Assembly (NCBI RefSeq): GCF_000407145.1
Contig: NZ_KE136472.1
Span: forward strand, 124,001-188,000
Direction: 5' to 3'
Length of the DNA stretch: 64,000 nucleotides
Source of the DNA: Enterococcus caccae ATCC BAA-1240
GTDB lineage: Bacteria; Bacillota; Bacilli; Lactobacillales; Enterococcaceae
Made by a program: the position numbers and the translations under genes. The notes under the pieces were generated by a model. The model did not search any database. It was given only the letters and a program-made list of their open reading frames with translations, and was not told where the DNA came from. How positions within the stretch are numbered: the first letter of the stretch is position 1; each line of letters begins with the position of its first letter. Positions 16,476 through 26,555 of the stretch are shown here, in pieces.

Positions 16476-16495
16476 TCTTTTTAAGATTAACTTTT

Positions 16496-16527
16496 AAGCT
16501 AGAATCCAATCGGATTCTAGCTTTTTT
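16496..16527 (+). terminator. Terminator of rplJ-rplL
   Basis: AAGCTAGAATCC / GGATTCTAGCTT with an AATC loop, followed by six T. Confidence 0.93.
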
Positions 16528-16632
16528 GTTTAACAAAGTTAGTTTCAAAGCATATCAATCGAATTATTCATTAAAAGCATATAAACTTATTTATATAGAT
16601 TCATTTTGTGTTGATAAGGAGGAATTGTTGCG

Positions 16633-16896
16633 ATGGAACGAGAAATTAGTGTTGAACTTACATGTAAAAATTGTGAAAACAAAATGATCGGTAAATTTTT
16701 ATTAAACACGCGAACGGATAAAGAAAATCATCAAAGAGTGAATATCCCGTTAGGAGAATTGAACCTTTCTGGCGATGAGATCGAATTAGTTTGTGATGAT
16801 ACTATAGTGGATGATGAAATAAATCTTCATTATAATTGTAAAAATTGTGGGACTAAAAATCATGTAACGATTTTAATAACAGATGAGATGAAATAA
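16633..16896 (+). CDS. Small zinc-ribbon-like protein, function unknown
   Basis: An 87-residue protein I do not recognise. It has two CxxC pairs, CKNCENK (residues 11-17) and CKNCGTK near 69-75, that could bind one metal ion, and an acidic middle part. No transmembrane helix or signal peptide is visible. AAGGAGGAATTG precedes the ATG at a good distance. It stands alone between the rplL terminator and the GlsB-like gene. Confidence 0.65.
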   Translation: MEREISVELTCKNCENKMIGKFLLNTRTDKENHQRVNIPLGELNLSGDEIELVCDDTIVDDEINLHYNCKNCGTKNHVTILITDEMK

Positions 16897-17010
16897 AAAT
16901 GATAAAAAACAAATCTAAAATGCATTTCTTTCGCAAGAAAATAAATAATCTGTTAGCATAAATAAGTAATCATTTTTAACATTATTCTATTTGTAAAGGA
17001 GGCAATATAT

Positions 17011-17253
17011 ATGCATTGGTTATGGGTTTTAATCGTAGGTGGCGTTATCGGAGCTATTGCTGGAGCGATCACAAGTAAGGGAAAATCAATGGGTTGGATA
17101 TTCAATATTATTGCAGGTCTTGTAGGCTCATCAATCGGTCAAGCTCTTCTAGGAAGTTGGGGACCTCAAGTTGCCGGTATGGCATTGATTCCTTCAATTA
17201 TCGGTGCTGTGATTTTAGTTGCAGTTGTATCTTTTTTTGTAGGTAAAAACTAA
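17011..17253 (+). CDS. GlsB/YeaQ/YmgE-family stress membrane protein
   Basis: An 80-residue protein with three hydrophobic helices and Gly-rich repeats (VGGVIGAIAGAITSKG, IIAGLVGSSIGQALLG, IIGAVILVAVVSFFVG), typical of the transglycosylase-associated/GlsB family. Members are induced by general stress in enterococci and lie in the membrane. Function is not established. AAAGGAGG precedes the ATG, and a terminator follows. Confidence 0.88.
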   Translation: MHWLWVLIVGGVIGAIAGAITSKGKSMGWIFNIIAGLVGSSIGQALLGSWGPQVAGMALIPSIIGAVILVAVVSFFVGKN

Positions 17254-17270
17254 ATGGATCAATAAGAAAA

Positions 17271-17302
17271 AAGCTAGGAGATTAAATTCTCTTAGCTTTT
17301 TG
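17271..17302 (+). terminator. Terminator after the GlsB-like gene
   Basis: AAGCTAGGAGA / TCTCTTAGCTT (one G-U pair) then a T-run. Confidence 0.88.
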
Positions 17303-17339
17303 TTATAATGTAAATCAATCAGTCGTTATACTTAACTAT

Positions 17340-19238
17340 TTAATTAAATAATTCATCAATAAATCCTTCATAATCATTAACTTTCAAAAGATTACTTAAT
17401 TTCCCCTGATTTGAAAAGGTATCAATCATAAAATCAAATAATTGCCGGAATTTTTTTATATCATCTTGATTCATAACAATCATGATAATCACTTGAACAT
17501 AGTGATTTCCCCATTTTACAGGTCTGTCATTCAAAATAATAGAGATCCCCGTTTTTTCAGCGCTCATTTCAATCGCATGTGGTAAAGCGACAGAGTTATT
17601 GAACGAAGTAGCAGACATCTTTTCTCGTTCTTTGATCAAGTCAATAAAATGAACATCAATATAGTTTTTTTCGATTAATTGAGCCCCTAGATGTTCAATG
17701 TATAGATCTGGAGTTTTTAAATAAATATTTCGTTCAAACCGCTCTGGTGTTAGGTATGTTTGGACACTTTCTTTTAAAGTTTTCAACAACTTTTTTTGCT
17801 TTACTAGCTGGATAGATTGTTGGATTTTTTTTATATCTTTTCCTGATAAAAAAGGAGAAATTAAAACGATATGTTCCAGCTCCTTCATTTCTATAGTCGA
17901 TAAAACTAAATCAGCTTGTTCTATTTTTGCCAGAGTTTTACTGTCTAGTCTATAAAAGGTTCCTACAATATTTAAACTAGATTTGAATGTATCCCCGATT
18001 TTATAAATCAAACGTTTGTGCATATCATAATATTCCGGCGTATAAATCACACAACTTAATTTATTTTCTGACTCAAATTTTTCTTCAAAGTATGAACCAA
18101 TATGAAGTGCGATAAATGTAATTTCATCATCCGAAATTGGAATATTGATCTGTTTTTGAATCTGTTTGGCAATGAAAACAGCTACTTCATAAATAAAAGC
18201 ATAGGATTGCTTGATTTCTTCAGATAAAGGATTATGAACTTGTTTGCCAGTTTTTGCTCGTGAGATTAGGTTTGACACGTGTAATGCTAAATTCAATACT
18301 AGTTCATCTGAAATATGAGTAATAAAATATTTTTCGGCAACAGTTTCCATCATAGTGGAAATAAAGGTATAAATAGACGTGCCCATATAATCTTTTAAGA
18401 AAGCATCATTTGATGGTGATATTTTGGTCATTAGTAAGAGAGTCAAGTTGTTGATTTCATAAAGATCCATCTCTACAGCAAATGCCTCATTGATATCTTT
18501 TCCAATCTGTGTAGCAATTTGATATTCAATATGATCGTCAGTAAACAGTTCTGGAATAACATCCACTTCAGATCGTTGATGATGCTGAAGACGATTAATG
18601 GCGATAGCAATATGGAGTAATAGGCTGTTAATAGCATAGCCATTTATATAGAGATGTTGACTGCTCAAACGATCGATCACGATTTTTTGGATTGTTTCAA
18701 TTGGAATATCCGGGAATACGGTTTGAATGTAATCCACGGATTGAAAATTTTGCAATGCCTCATCTTGCAACATATCACTAGTAAGCTTTCTAAAGTTGGA
18801 CTCATCACCTTCCATACTTAGAAAATGCCTATGTTTAACGATTTTTAAATGATATTTATTCATTTTTTTGCGGAGCCGAATGGTATCTTTTTCTATGGTT
18901 GGAATGCTGACAAATAACGTTTCTGCCACTTCAAAGTAATCGACATTTTTGTGTTTTATCAATAAATTCATCAAATAATACATGCGTTCAACAGGTGTAT
19001 TCAATTCCCGTTTATTATGAGAAACAAATTCATCGATCTGAACACTACTATCGATTTTATATCCTTGCCTTGAGGATTGGATCATTTCAAAGTTAGCATT
19101 TTGATTAATCCGAGTTACATAGTTACGTATTGTTCTTGTTGATGTGGATAATGCTTCTGCCAGAAAAGCTGAAGATAGCCAATTGTAATGTTGGATCAAC
19201 AGCTTTATAAGTGCCGTTTCTTTCTTATTTAAGGACAC
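17340..19238 (-). CDS. PRD-containing transcriptional activator (LicR/MtlR type) for the adjacent PTS
   Basis: A 632-residue regulator with N-terminal helix-turn-helix domains (about residues 1-150), two PRD domains (His-containing phosphorylation modules, roughly 160-400), an EIIB-like segment near 400-480 and a C-terminal EIIA-like domain with SVALPHAIEMS, where the His is the likely phosphorylation site. This layout is that of LicR/MtlR-type activators, regulated by PTS phosphorylation. I chose GTG 19238, with AGGAG 8 bases upstream on the minus strand; a longer reading from TTG 19319 has no such signal. It is divergent from the lactose/cellobiose-type PTS and GH1 genes and probably activates them. 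Confidence 0.85.
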   Translation of the reverse strand: MSLNKKETALIKLLIQHYNWLSSAFLAEALSTSTRTIRNYVTRINQNANFEMIQSSRQGYKIDSSVQIDEFVSHNKRELNTPVERMYYLMNLLIKHKNVDYFEVAETLFVSIPTIEKDTIRLRKKMNKYHLKIVKHRHFLSMEGDESNFRKLTSDMLQDEALQNFQSVDYIQTVFPDIPIETIQKIVIDRLSSQHLYINGYAINSLLLHIAIAINRLQHHQRSEVDVIPELFTDDHIEYQIATQIGKDINEAFAVEMDLYEINNLTLLLMTKISPSNDAFLKDYMGTSIYTFISTMMETVAEKYFITHISDELVLNLALHVSNLISRAKTGKQVHNPLSEEIKQSYAFIYEVAVFIAKQIQKQINIPISDDEITFIALHIGSYFEEKFESENKLSCVIYTPEYYDMHKRLIYKIGDTFKSSLNIVGTFYRLDSKTLAKIEQADLVLSTIEMKELEHIVLISPFLSGKDIKKIQQSIQLVKQKKLLKTLKESVQTYLTPERFERNIYLKTPDLYIEHLGAQLIEKNYIDVHFIDLIKEREKMSATSFNNSVALPHAIEMSAEKTGISIILNDRPVKWGNHYVQVIIMIVMNQDDIKKFRQLFDFMIDTFSNQGKLSNLLKVNDYEGFIDELFN

Positions 19239-19466
19239 AATATCCGCTCCTCTCCACTTTTTATATCTCTTATTATTCTTTCTTTTAAATAGCAAATCAA
19301 GTACAGTTGCTTCCGCCAATGCAGTAAGAGGAGGAAAGAATCATATTTGATAGTGACGTGTAAAACGTAGATGATAAGAGTGTAATAATTAGGCGAGCTT
19401 GTTCAGCTTTTAGTATTGTCTAGCTTCATAAGCTTGTTCACTTTTTAAATGAGAGAGGAGAAAAAA

Positions 19467-19787
19467 ATGAGTGAATTAAATGTATTGTTAGTCTGCGGAT
19501 CAGGTGCTAGTAGTGGGTTTATGGCTGCAAATATGCGTAAGGCGGCCAAGATAAAAAATTTAGACATGAGTATTGTTGCGAGAAGTGAATCGGAAATCGA
19601 AAACTATATTGAGGAAATCGATGCGTTGATGGTGGGACCACATCTTGAATATATCATTGATGAAATCGATGAGATTATTCACGGGTTTCCTGTAAAAGTT
19701 ATTCTGATGAAAAAAGAGTATTATGCGACGTTAGATGGGGATGCCGCTGTTGAACATTTGTTAAGTTCCTTAAAAGAAGACGAATAA
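19467..19787 (+). CDS. PTS system, lactose/cellobiose-family EIIB component
   Basis: A 106-residue EIIB. The active Cys10 lies in LLVCGSGASSGFMAANM, the P-loop-like phosphocysteine motif of the Lac/Chb family. It takes phosphate from EIIA and passes it to the incoming sugar at EIIC. Start ATG 19467 follows GAGAGGAG; an upstream ATG at 19449 overlaps that site. First gene of an operon with EIIC, EIIA and GH1, divergent from the PRD activator. Confidence 0.92.
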   Translation: MSELNVLLVCGSGASSGFMAANMRKAAKIKNLDMSIVARSESEIENYIEEIDALMVGPHLEYIIDEIDEIIHGFPVKVILMKKEYYATLDGDAAVEHLLSSLKEDE

Positions 19788-19808
19788 TGTGAAAAAGGAG
19801 ACGTAAAT

Positions 19809-21062
19809 ATGAATAAGTTGATCTTTTGGTTGGAAAATAGTTTCTCACCTAAAATGAATAAAGTGAATAATAACCCTTGGATCGTCAGCATCAAAGATTC
19901 AATCATGCAGACGTTACCTTTTATTTTCTTAGGTTCGATTTTTTCGATGTTAGCTATTTTAAATGAGTATTTTCCGGCTCTACCAAGTTTTTGGGTACCA
20001 TTTGGCTGGACGATGGGGAAAATTTCACTGTTTGTAGCCTTCTTGATTCCATTTAACTTAATGGAGAAAAAAAGATTACGAAAACAAAGAATCGTCGCTG
20101 GAATGAGCGGATTAGTTTTGTTTTTAATGATTATTTCACCCCAAATCGAGAAAGATGGTGTGATCGGTTTTGGTCATGATGCATTAGGAGCTGGCGGTAT
20201 GTTTGTTGCGATTGTAGCCGGATTGATTGCTGGATTTGTCTTGGTTACCTTGGGAAAATTTACATTCTTTAAAGAAGAATCAGTGATTCCTGATTTTGTC
20301 AGAGCTTGGTTTGATTCTATGTTGCCGATAGGAATTATTATCATTTTTGGCTGGGTCGTTGTTTTGATCATGAAAGTGGATTTATACAACATTGTTTTAA
20401 GTATTTTTATGCCATTATCAAGCTTTATGGAATCTCCTGGAGGTTTTGTAGGGATGATGTTTTTAATTTGTTTTCTTTATTCAATGGGGATTTCTACTTG
20501 GGTTTTAACACCTGTGGTTCAGCCTGTCTTACTAAAAGCAATTGCCGAAAATATCGCACTAGTTCAAAATGGCACAGCATCTGTTGAAACGTTAAATTTG
20601 GTTACTAGCAGTACCTTATATTCAGCTTATCTATGGATCGGTGGAATTGGCTGCACGATGCCTTTGGTTTTAATGATGATGCGGGCTCGTTCTAAGAAAA
20701 TCAGTGCATTAGGCAAAGCATGTATCGCACCATCAATTTTCAATATCAATGAACCAGTGATTTTTGGTGCAGTTGCATGGAACCCATTGTTAATGATTCC
20801 AATGTGGCTTCAAGGAATTATTTTACCGATCGTGATTTATATCTTTACAAAGGTGATTCCATTTGCGCCGATTCCTAAAGTTCAATTTGAATTGTGGTAC
20901 TGTCCGTTTCCATTTGCAACTTGGTTTACGACTGGGACGATTACTGGAATTATTTTAATGCTAGTTATTTTTGCGATATCGACAGCTATTTGGTATCCAT
21001 TTTTTAAAGCATACGATGATCAAGAAACAAAAGCTGAAAATCAAACGATGAAGGAGGCTTAA
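19809..21062 (+). CDS. PTS system, lactose/cellobiose-family EIIC component
   Basis: A 417-residue integral membrane permease with about ten hydrophobic helices. Family signatures include NPWIVSIKDSIMQTLPF near the N-terminus, PSIFNINEPVIFGAVAWNP with the sugar-binding Asn-Glu-Pro, and the C-terminal GTITGIILMLV. The substrate is probably a beta-glucoside or related disaccharide given the GH1 gene three positions downstream. It follows EIIB by 21 bases and ends 4 bases before EIIA. Confidence 0.92.
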   Translation: MNKLIFWLENSFSPKMNKVNNNPWIVSIKDSIMQTLPFIFLGSIFSMLAILNEYFPALPSFWVPFGWTMGKISLFVAFLIPFNLMEKKRLRKQRIVAGMSGLVLFLMIISPQIEKDGVIGFGHDALGAGGMFVAIVAGLIAGFVLVTLGKFTFFKEESVIPDFVRAWFDSMLPIGIIIIFGWVVVLIMKVDLYNIVLSIFMPLSSFMESPGGFVGMMFLICFLYSMGISTWVLTPVVQPVLLKAIAENIALVQNGTASVETLNLVTSSTLYSAYLWIGGIGCTMPLVLMMMRARSKKISALGKACIAPSIFNINEPVIFGAVAWNPLLMIPMWLQGIILPIVIYIFTKVIPFAPIPKVQFELWYCPFPFATWFTTGTITGIILMLVIFAISTAIWYPFFKAYDDQETKAENQTMKEA

Positions 21063-21066
21063 TTAT

Positions 21067-21411
21067 ATGGACGATATATTATCAGAGCAAGCGATGAAAA
21101 TTATTTTATTCGCTGGGGATGCCAGAGTTAATTGTAAAAATGCCCTTGTTGCAACTGAAAAGAACGATTTTGAAACAGCTACAGAAGAAATGAAAGTTGC
21201 CAAAAAAAATATCACTGAAGCGCATAAAATTCAAACAAGAGCTATTCAAAGTGAAATGGGTGAAGAGGCAAAACAACAGGAGCATTCTTTGTTATTCGCA
21301 CACGCGCAAGATACGTTGATGACGATTTATAGTGAAATCAATATGGCGAATCACTTAATCAAAATAGCCAAGCAACTCAATGATCGTTTAACGTTACTTG
21401 AAAAAAATTAA
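21067..21411 (+). CDS. PTS system, lactose/cellobiose-family EIIA component
   Basis: A 114-residue helical EIIA. The active-site His sits in LLFAHAQDTLMT (about residues 76-87), the standard HAQD(H/T)LM motif, and the N-terminal MKIILFAGDARVNCKNALV segment is typical of the trimeric Lac-type EIIA. It relays phosphate from HPr to EIIB. The gene overlaps no neighbour but lies only 4 bases after EIIC. Confidence 0.92.
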   Translation: MDDILSEQAMKIILFAGDARVNCKNALVATEKNDFETATEEMKVAKKNITEAHKIQTRAIQSEMGEEAKQQEHSLLFAHAQDTLMTIYSEINMANHLIKIAKQLNDRLTLLEKN

Positions 21412-22854
<1,443 letters not shown>

Positions 22855-22863
22855 CAGTGTTTA

Positions 22864-22910
22864 AAAAAGATCCAACGACCAGATTTATATCTGATTGTTG
22901 GATCTTTTTA
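22864..22910. terminator. Bidirectional terminator between the GH1 gene and rlmCD
   Basis: Arms AAAAAGATCCAAC and GTTGGATCTTTTT with a 20-base loop; runs of A and T on the outer sides. Confidence 0.85.
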
Positions 22911-22916
22911 AGCAAA

Positions 22917-24287
22917 TCATCTCTTAGTCAATTTCACAACAACCTCGCATCGTGCTGTTTGCGGAAACATATCCACTGACTGTAAATAGTTCACATCAAA
23001 GACTTTAGCCAAATCAACCAAATCTTTTGCAAGTGTCGACACGTTACAAGAAATATAAACCATCTTTTTCGGAGGCTGTCTTAAAATAGCCTTCAGCAAC
23101 TTTTGATCCAATCCAGTTCTAGGTGGGTCAACAATGATTGCATCAGGTTTAAAACCGCTCTGAAGCCATTTAGGTAACAATTCCTCGGCAGTCCCAACTT
23201 CGTAATGAGTATTCGTAACACCTAAGCGCTCAGCATTCATCTTAGCATCTTCGATCGCTGCTGGAATAATATCCATTCCTCGAACTTCTTTCGCTTGTTT
23301 AGCGATACTTAACCCAATTGTCCCGACACCGCAATAAGCATCTACAACAGTTTCATTTGGTTGTAAATCTAAAGCTTTCAATGCTTCATCGTATAAAATT
23401 TCAGTTTGTTCTGGGTTTAGCTGGAAGAAGGCTCTGGGAGATAGATCAAAGGTAACTTCGTTGATTTGCTCTTCGATACTTTCTTTGCCCCAGACGTGAA
23501 TTGTTTCATCCCCCATAACAATTGAAGTTCTTTTGTTTTGAACGTTTTGCATGATCGATACCACTTCTGGAAGATGCTGAGTAATTTCTTCGATCAATGC
23601 TTTTTTCTGTGGGAATTTTACGGATTGCGTAATAAAAACAACTTGAACTTCATTGGTTTTAACTCCGACACGAACCATTAATGTTCGGAAGATACCGCTG
23701 TTTTTTCGTTCATTATAGATTGGTAATTGATATTTGTTCAACAATTCTACTAAAGCATTCATTACTTTGGTTGTAGCCAGTTGTTGAACAAGACAATCAG
23801 AGATTGGGACCAAACGATGAGAATCAGCTTGGTAAAGCCCTGCTTCGATCTCACCATCAATCTTACGTAATTGAAATTGCGCTTTATTACGATAATTCCA
23901 TGGATTTTTCATGCCGATCGTTTTAGGTAGTTGGTAATTGTCAAAGTTTCTCGGTCTAAATTTATTGAGCGACTGTTTTAATAAATCTTTTTTAAAGTGC
24001 AGTTGAGCAGGATAAGCTAAGTGCTGCAGTTGACAGCCGCCACATGCTTCATAAACAGGACAAGGTGGTACGACTCTTTCAGGTGCGGCTTTTACAATTT
24101 TTTTCAGTTGTCCTTCCACAAAACGGGGAGCTATGTTTGTGATTTCTACAGAGACATCTTCTTTAGGTAATGCACCAGGTACGAAAACGATCGTCTTTTT
24201 GTAATAGCCAATCCCTTCACCATTGATGCCTAAACGTTTTATTTTTAAAGGAATCGTTTGTCCTTCTTTTAATGTTTGTGTGGTCAT
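22917..24287 (-). CDS. rlmCD: 23S rRNA (uracil-C5)-methyltransferase RlmCD
   Basis: A 456-residue methyltransferase of the TrmA/RumA family. An N-terminal TRAM domain (residues 8-66) precedes the iron-sulfur cysteines C76, C82, C85 (CPVYEACGGC) and C165; the C-terminal SAM domain has DAYCGVGTIGLSIAK and the catalytic ISCNVSTLAKDL. In Gram-positive bacteria one such enzyme (RlmCD) modifies both U747 and U1939. ATG 24287 follows AAAGGA; a longer frame from 24323 lacks support. It diverges from recX. Confidence 0.88.
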   Translation of the reverse strand: MTTQTLKEGQTIPLKIKRLGINGEGIGYYKKTIVFVPGALPKEDVSVEITNIAPRFVEGQLKKIVKAAPERVVPPCPVYEACGGCQLQHLAYPAQLHFKKDLLKQSLNKFRPRNFDNYQLPKTIGMKNPWNYRNKAQFQLRKIDGEIEAGLYQADSHRLVPISDCLVQQLATTKVMNALVELLNKYQLPIYNERKNSGIFRTLMVRVGVKTNEVQVVFITQSVKFPQKKALIEEITQHLPEVVSIMQNVQNKRTSIVMGDETIHVWGKESIEEQINEVTFDLSPRAFFQLNPEQTEILYDEALKALDLQPNETVVDAYCGVGTIGLSIAKQAKEVRGMDIIPAAIEDAKMNAERLGVTNTHYEVGTAEELLPKWLQSGFKPDAIIVDPPRTGLDQKLLKAILRQPPKKMVYISCNVSTLAKDLVDLAKVFDVNYLQSVDMFPQTARCEVVVKLTKR

Positions 24288-24424
24288 AATTCCATCCTTT
24301 TGATCCGTAGATCTGTTAATCAAATATATCGATAGTTCTTATTTTAGCACAATTTAGCTAGTTTAGCTTCTGCCAAATATATGTTATAGTAGAATATATG
24401 TTCTCACTAGAAAGGCGGAGAAAG

Positions 24425-25225
24425 ATGGAAACAATCACGAAAATTACAAAAGACAAAGGTCAATTTTATCTTATCTGGCTGTCTTCGGGAGAAAAATTGC
24501 GTGTATCTGAGGATACTTTAGTCCGACAACGTTTGTTAAAAGGACAAGAATTATCAGATGAAATGGTCGAAAAAATTAAAAAAGCTGGTTCTTATGATGT
24601 GGGCCTGCAGATGTCTTTAAATTATTTAAGTTATCAGTTGCGTTCAAAAAAAGAAATTTTAGATTATTTGAAAGAAAAAGAAATCTTAGCAGATGATCGA
24701 AAAAAAATCGTGATCCGCCTAGAAGAAATGAATCTTTTAGATGATAAAATTTTTAGTGAAAGTTATGTCCGTACTTTGATGCGAACAAGTGATAAAGGAC
24801 CCAAAATGATTGAACAACAACTAAAACGAAAAGGCTTGAATGATGAAGACATTCAACATGGGTTAACTTTTTATACAATGGATGAACAGGTAGAAGTAGC
24901 AAAAGCGACTGCTGAAAAAGCGATGAGACGTTACCGAACAAAGAGTTTCAAAGATGCACTCCAAAAAGTCCAAATGCATTTGATGCAAAAAGGCTTTAAT
25001 CGAGAAGTCATTGATTTGGCTCTTGAAGAACTTTCTTTTGAAAAGGACGAAGACCAAGAATTAGATGTGATCAGAAAAGAAGGCGACAAACTATGGGAAA
25101 AACATCGCAAATTAGATCCTTATAAACGCCTGATGAAAGTCAAACAGGGATTGTTTCAAAAACGTTTTGATTCAGACTTGATTCAGCAATATTTTGATGA
25201 AAAGGAATTAGAGAATGAAGAATGA
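24425..25225 (+). CDS. recX: Regulatory protein RecX
   Basis: A 266-residue RecX, which inhibits RecA filament extension. The family's tandem three-helix repeats are seen: QMSLNYLSYQLRSKKEILDY (about 65-84), RLEEMNLLDDKIFSESYVRT (about 105-124) and later GPKMIEQQLKRKGLND. ATG 24425 follows AGGCGGAG. The end overlaps the start of mutY by 11 bases, which suggests translational coupling of the two DNA-repair genes. Confidence 0.92.
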   Translation: METITKITKDKGQFYLIWLSSGEKLRVSEDTLVRQRLLKGQELSDEMVEKIKKAGSYDVGLQMSLNYLSYQLRSKKEILDYLKEKEILADDRKKIVIRLEEMNLLDDKIFSESYVRTLMRTSDKGPKMIEQQLKRKGLNDEDIQHGLTFYTMDEQVEVAKATAEKAMRRYRTKSFKDALQKVQMHLMQKGFNREVIDLALEELSFEKDEDQELDVIRKEGDKLWEKHRKLDPYKRLMKVKQGLFQKRFDSDLIQQYFDEKELENEE

Positions 25226-26390
25226 GAAATATTGGGAAACTTGGAGCGCCGAAAAACTTGAATCATTTCAAGAAGAGTTTATCGATTGGTATGAAAAGGA
25301 AAAACGAAATTTACCATGGCGAGTTAATCTAGATCCGTATCGTATTTGGATATCAGAAATTATGTTGCAGCAAACACGTGTTGATACGGTGATCGATTAT
25401 TATTATCGTTTCATGGAATGGTTTCCAACAATTAAAGATTTGGCCGAAGCACCAGATGATAAGTTGTTAAAAGCATGGGAAGGCTTGGGTTATTATTCTA
25501 GAGCTAGAAATTTAAAAGTTGCAGCGCAACAAATCATGAGCGAATTTAATGGTCAAATGCCTGAAACGATTGAAGAAATTCGACAATTAAAAGGGATTGG
25601 TCCTTATACAGCTGGTGCAATCGGAAGTATTGCCTTTCACATTCCAGAACCTGCAATCGATGGTAATGTAATGCGGGTAGTCAGCCGTTTGTTTGAAATC
25701 AGTGATGATATTGCCAAACCTAGTAGTCGCAAAGTTTTTGAAGAAGCGATGTATAAAATCATCGATCAACAACGTCCTGGGGATTTTAATCAAGCGATGA
25801 TGGACTTAGGTTCCGGGACTTGTACACCAACATCGCCGAAGTGTGAAGAGTGTCCGATTCAATCGTACTGTTTAAGCTATGAACATAATACAATGACGAA
25901 TTTTCCAGTTAAATCTAAAAAGTTAAAACCAAAAGACGTTTATTATATTGGTGGAATTATTGAAAACAATCAACAAGAATTTCTATTAGAGCAACGTGAT
26001 ACTAAAGGCTTGTTAGCAAATATGTGGCTGTTTCCAATAGAGGAAGTCAGTAAAGAACGTTTTGAGTTTCTACAAAAAATGAGGGTGAAAGAAGATCAAC
26101 AATTATCACTTGATTTTGAAGAACCATCATTAGTTGCGGAAGAAAATCCAGAAATTTTTGAAAAATATACTAGTGTAGTTTGGCAAAAGCGAACCTTGGG
26201 AGAGGTAACCCATATTTTCAGTCATCTAAAATGGCATATTCTTGTGTTTTATGGCCGACAAACAGGTTTAACAGTTTTGGCTGAAAATCAAGAGTGGGCA
26301 ACAAAAGACGAATTTTCCACCTATGTTTTTCCAAAACCTCAGCAAAAAATGTTAGAACTCTATAAAAAAGAATTTAAAACAGAAGAATAA
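25215..26390 (+). CDS. mutY: A/G-specific adenine DNA glycosylase
   Basis: A 391-residue MutY that removes adenine mispaired with 8-oxoguanine. The catalytic Glu48 is in SEIMLQQT, the helix-hairpin-helix is LKGIGPYTAGAIG (125-137), the catalytic Asp149 is in PAIDGNV, and four cysteines C203, C210, C213 and C219 (C-x6-C-x2-C-x5-C) hold the [4Fe-4S] cluster. The C-terminal NUDIX-like domain (about 245-385) recognises 8-oxoG. It overlaps recX by 11 bases. Confidence 0.96.
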   Translation: MKNEKYWETWSAEKLESFQEEFIDWYEKEKRNLPWRVNLDPYRIWISEIMLQQTRVDTVIDYYYRFMEWFPTIKDLAEAPDDKLLKAWEGLGYYSRARNLKVAAQQIMSEFNGQMPETIEEIRQLKGIGPYTAGAIGSIAFHIPEPAIDGNVMRVVSRLFEISDDIAKPSSRKVFEEAMYKIIDQQRPGDFNQAMMDLGSGTCTPTSPKCEECPIQSYCLSYEHNTMTNFPVKSKKLKPKDVYYIGGIIENNQQEFLLEQRDTKGLLANMWLFPIEEVSKERFEFLQKMRVKEDQQLSLDFEEPSLVAEENPEIFEKYTSVVWQKRTLGEVTHIFSHLKWHILVFYGRQTGLTVLAENQEWATKDEFSTYVFPKPQQKMLELYKKEFKTEE

Positions 26391-26456
26391 TTTTGGGTGC
26401 GAACTCTAAGTGCACATAAAAACCCTAGGAGATCCGCACCATAAATTTGAGGAATT

Positions 26457-26478
26457 AAGCGGAAAAAACCGCTTTTTC
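26457..26478 (+). terminator. Short terminator after mutY / in the CRISPR leader
   Basis: AAGCGG / CCGCTT with an A-rich loop, then TTTCT. It is 70 bases after the mutY stop. Confidence 0.6.
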
Positions 26479-26555
26479 TCATTTTAATTTAATGTTATAA
26501 TTAGCTTTAGTAGTGGAATAGCCGAAATATGTAATGTATTTCTACTAATTTCACG
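26479..26555 (+). promoter_or_regulatory. AT-rich CRISPR leader (proposed)
   Basis: The 77 AT-rich bases directly before the first repeat. They include TTATAAT near 26495-26501, a -10-like box for a transcript running into the array. The far-end repeat at 27632 is degenerate, which is the trailer sign, so the leader should be on this side. Confidence 0.5.
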
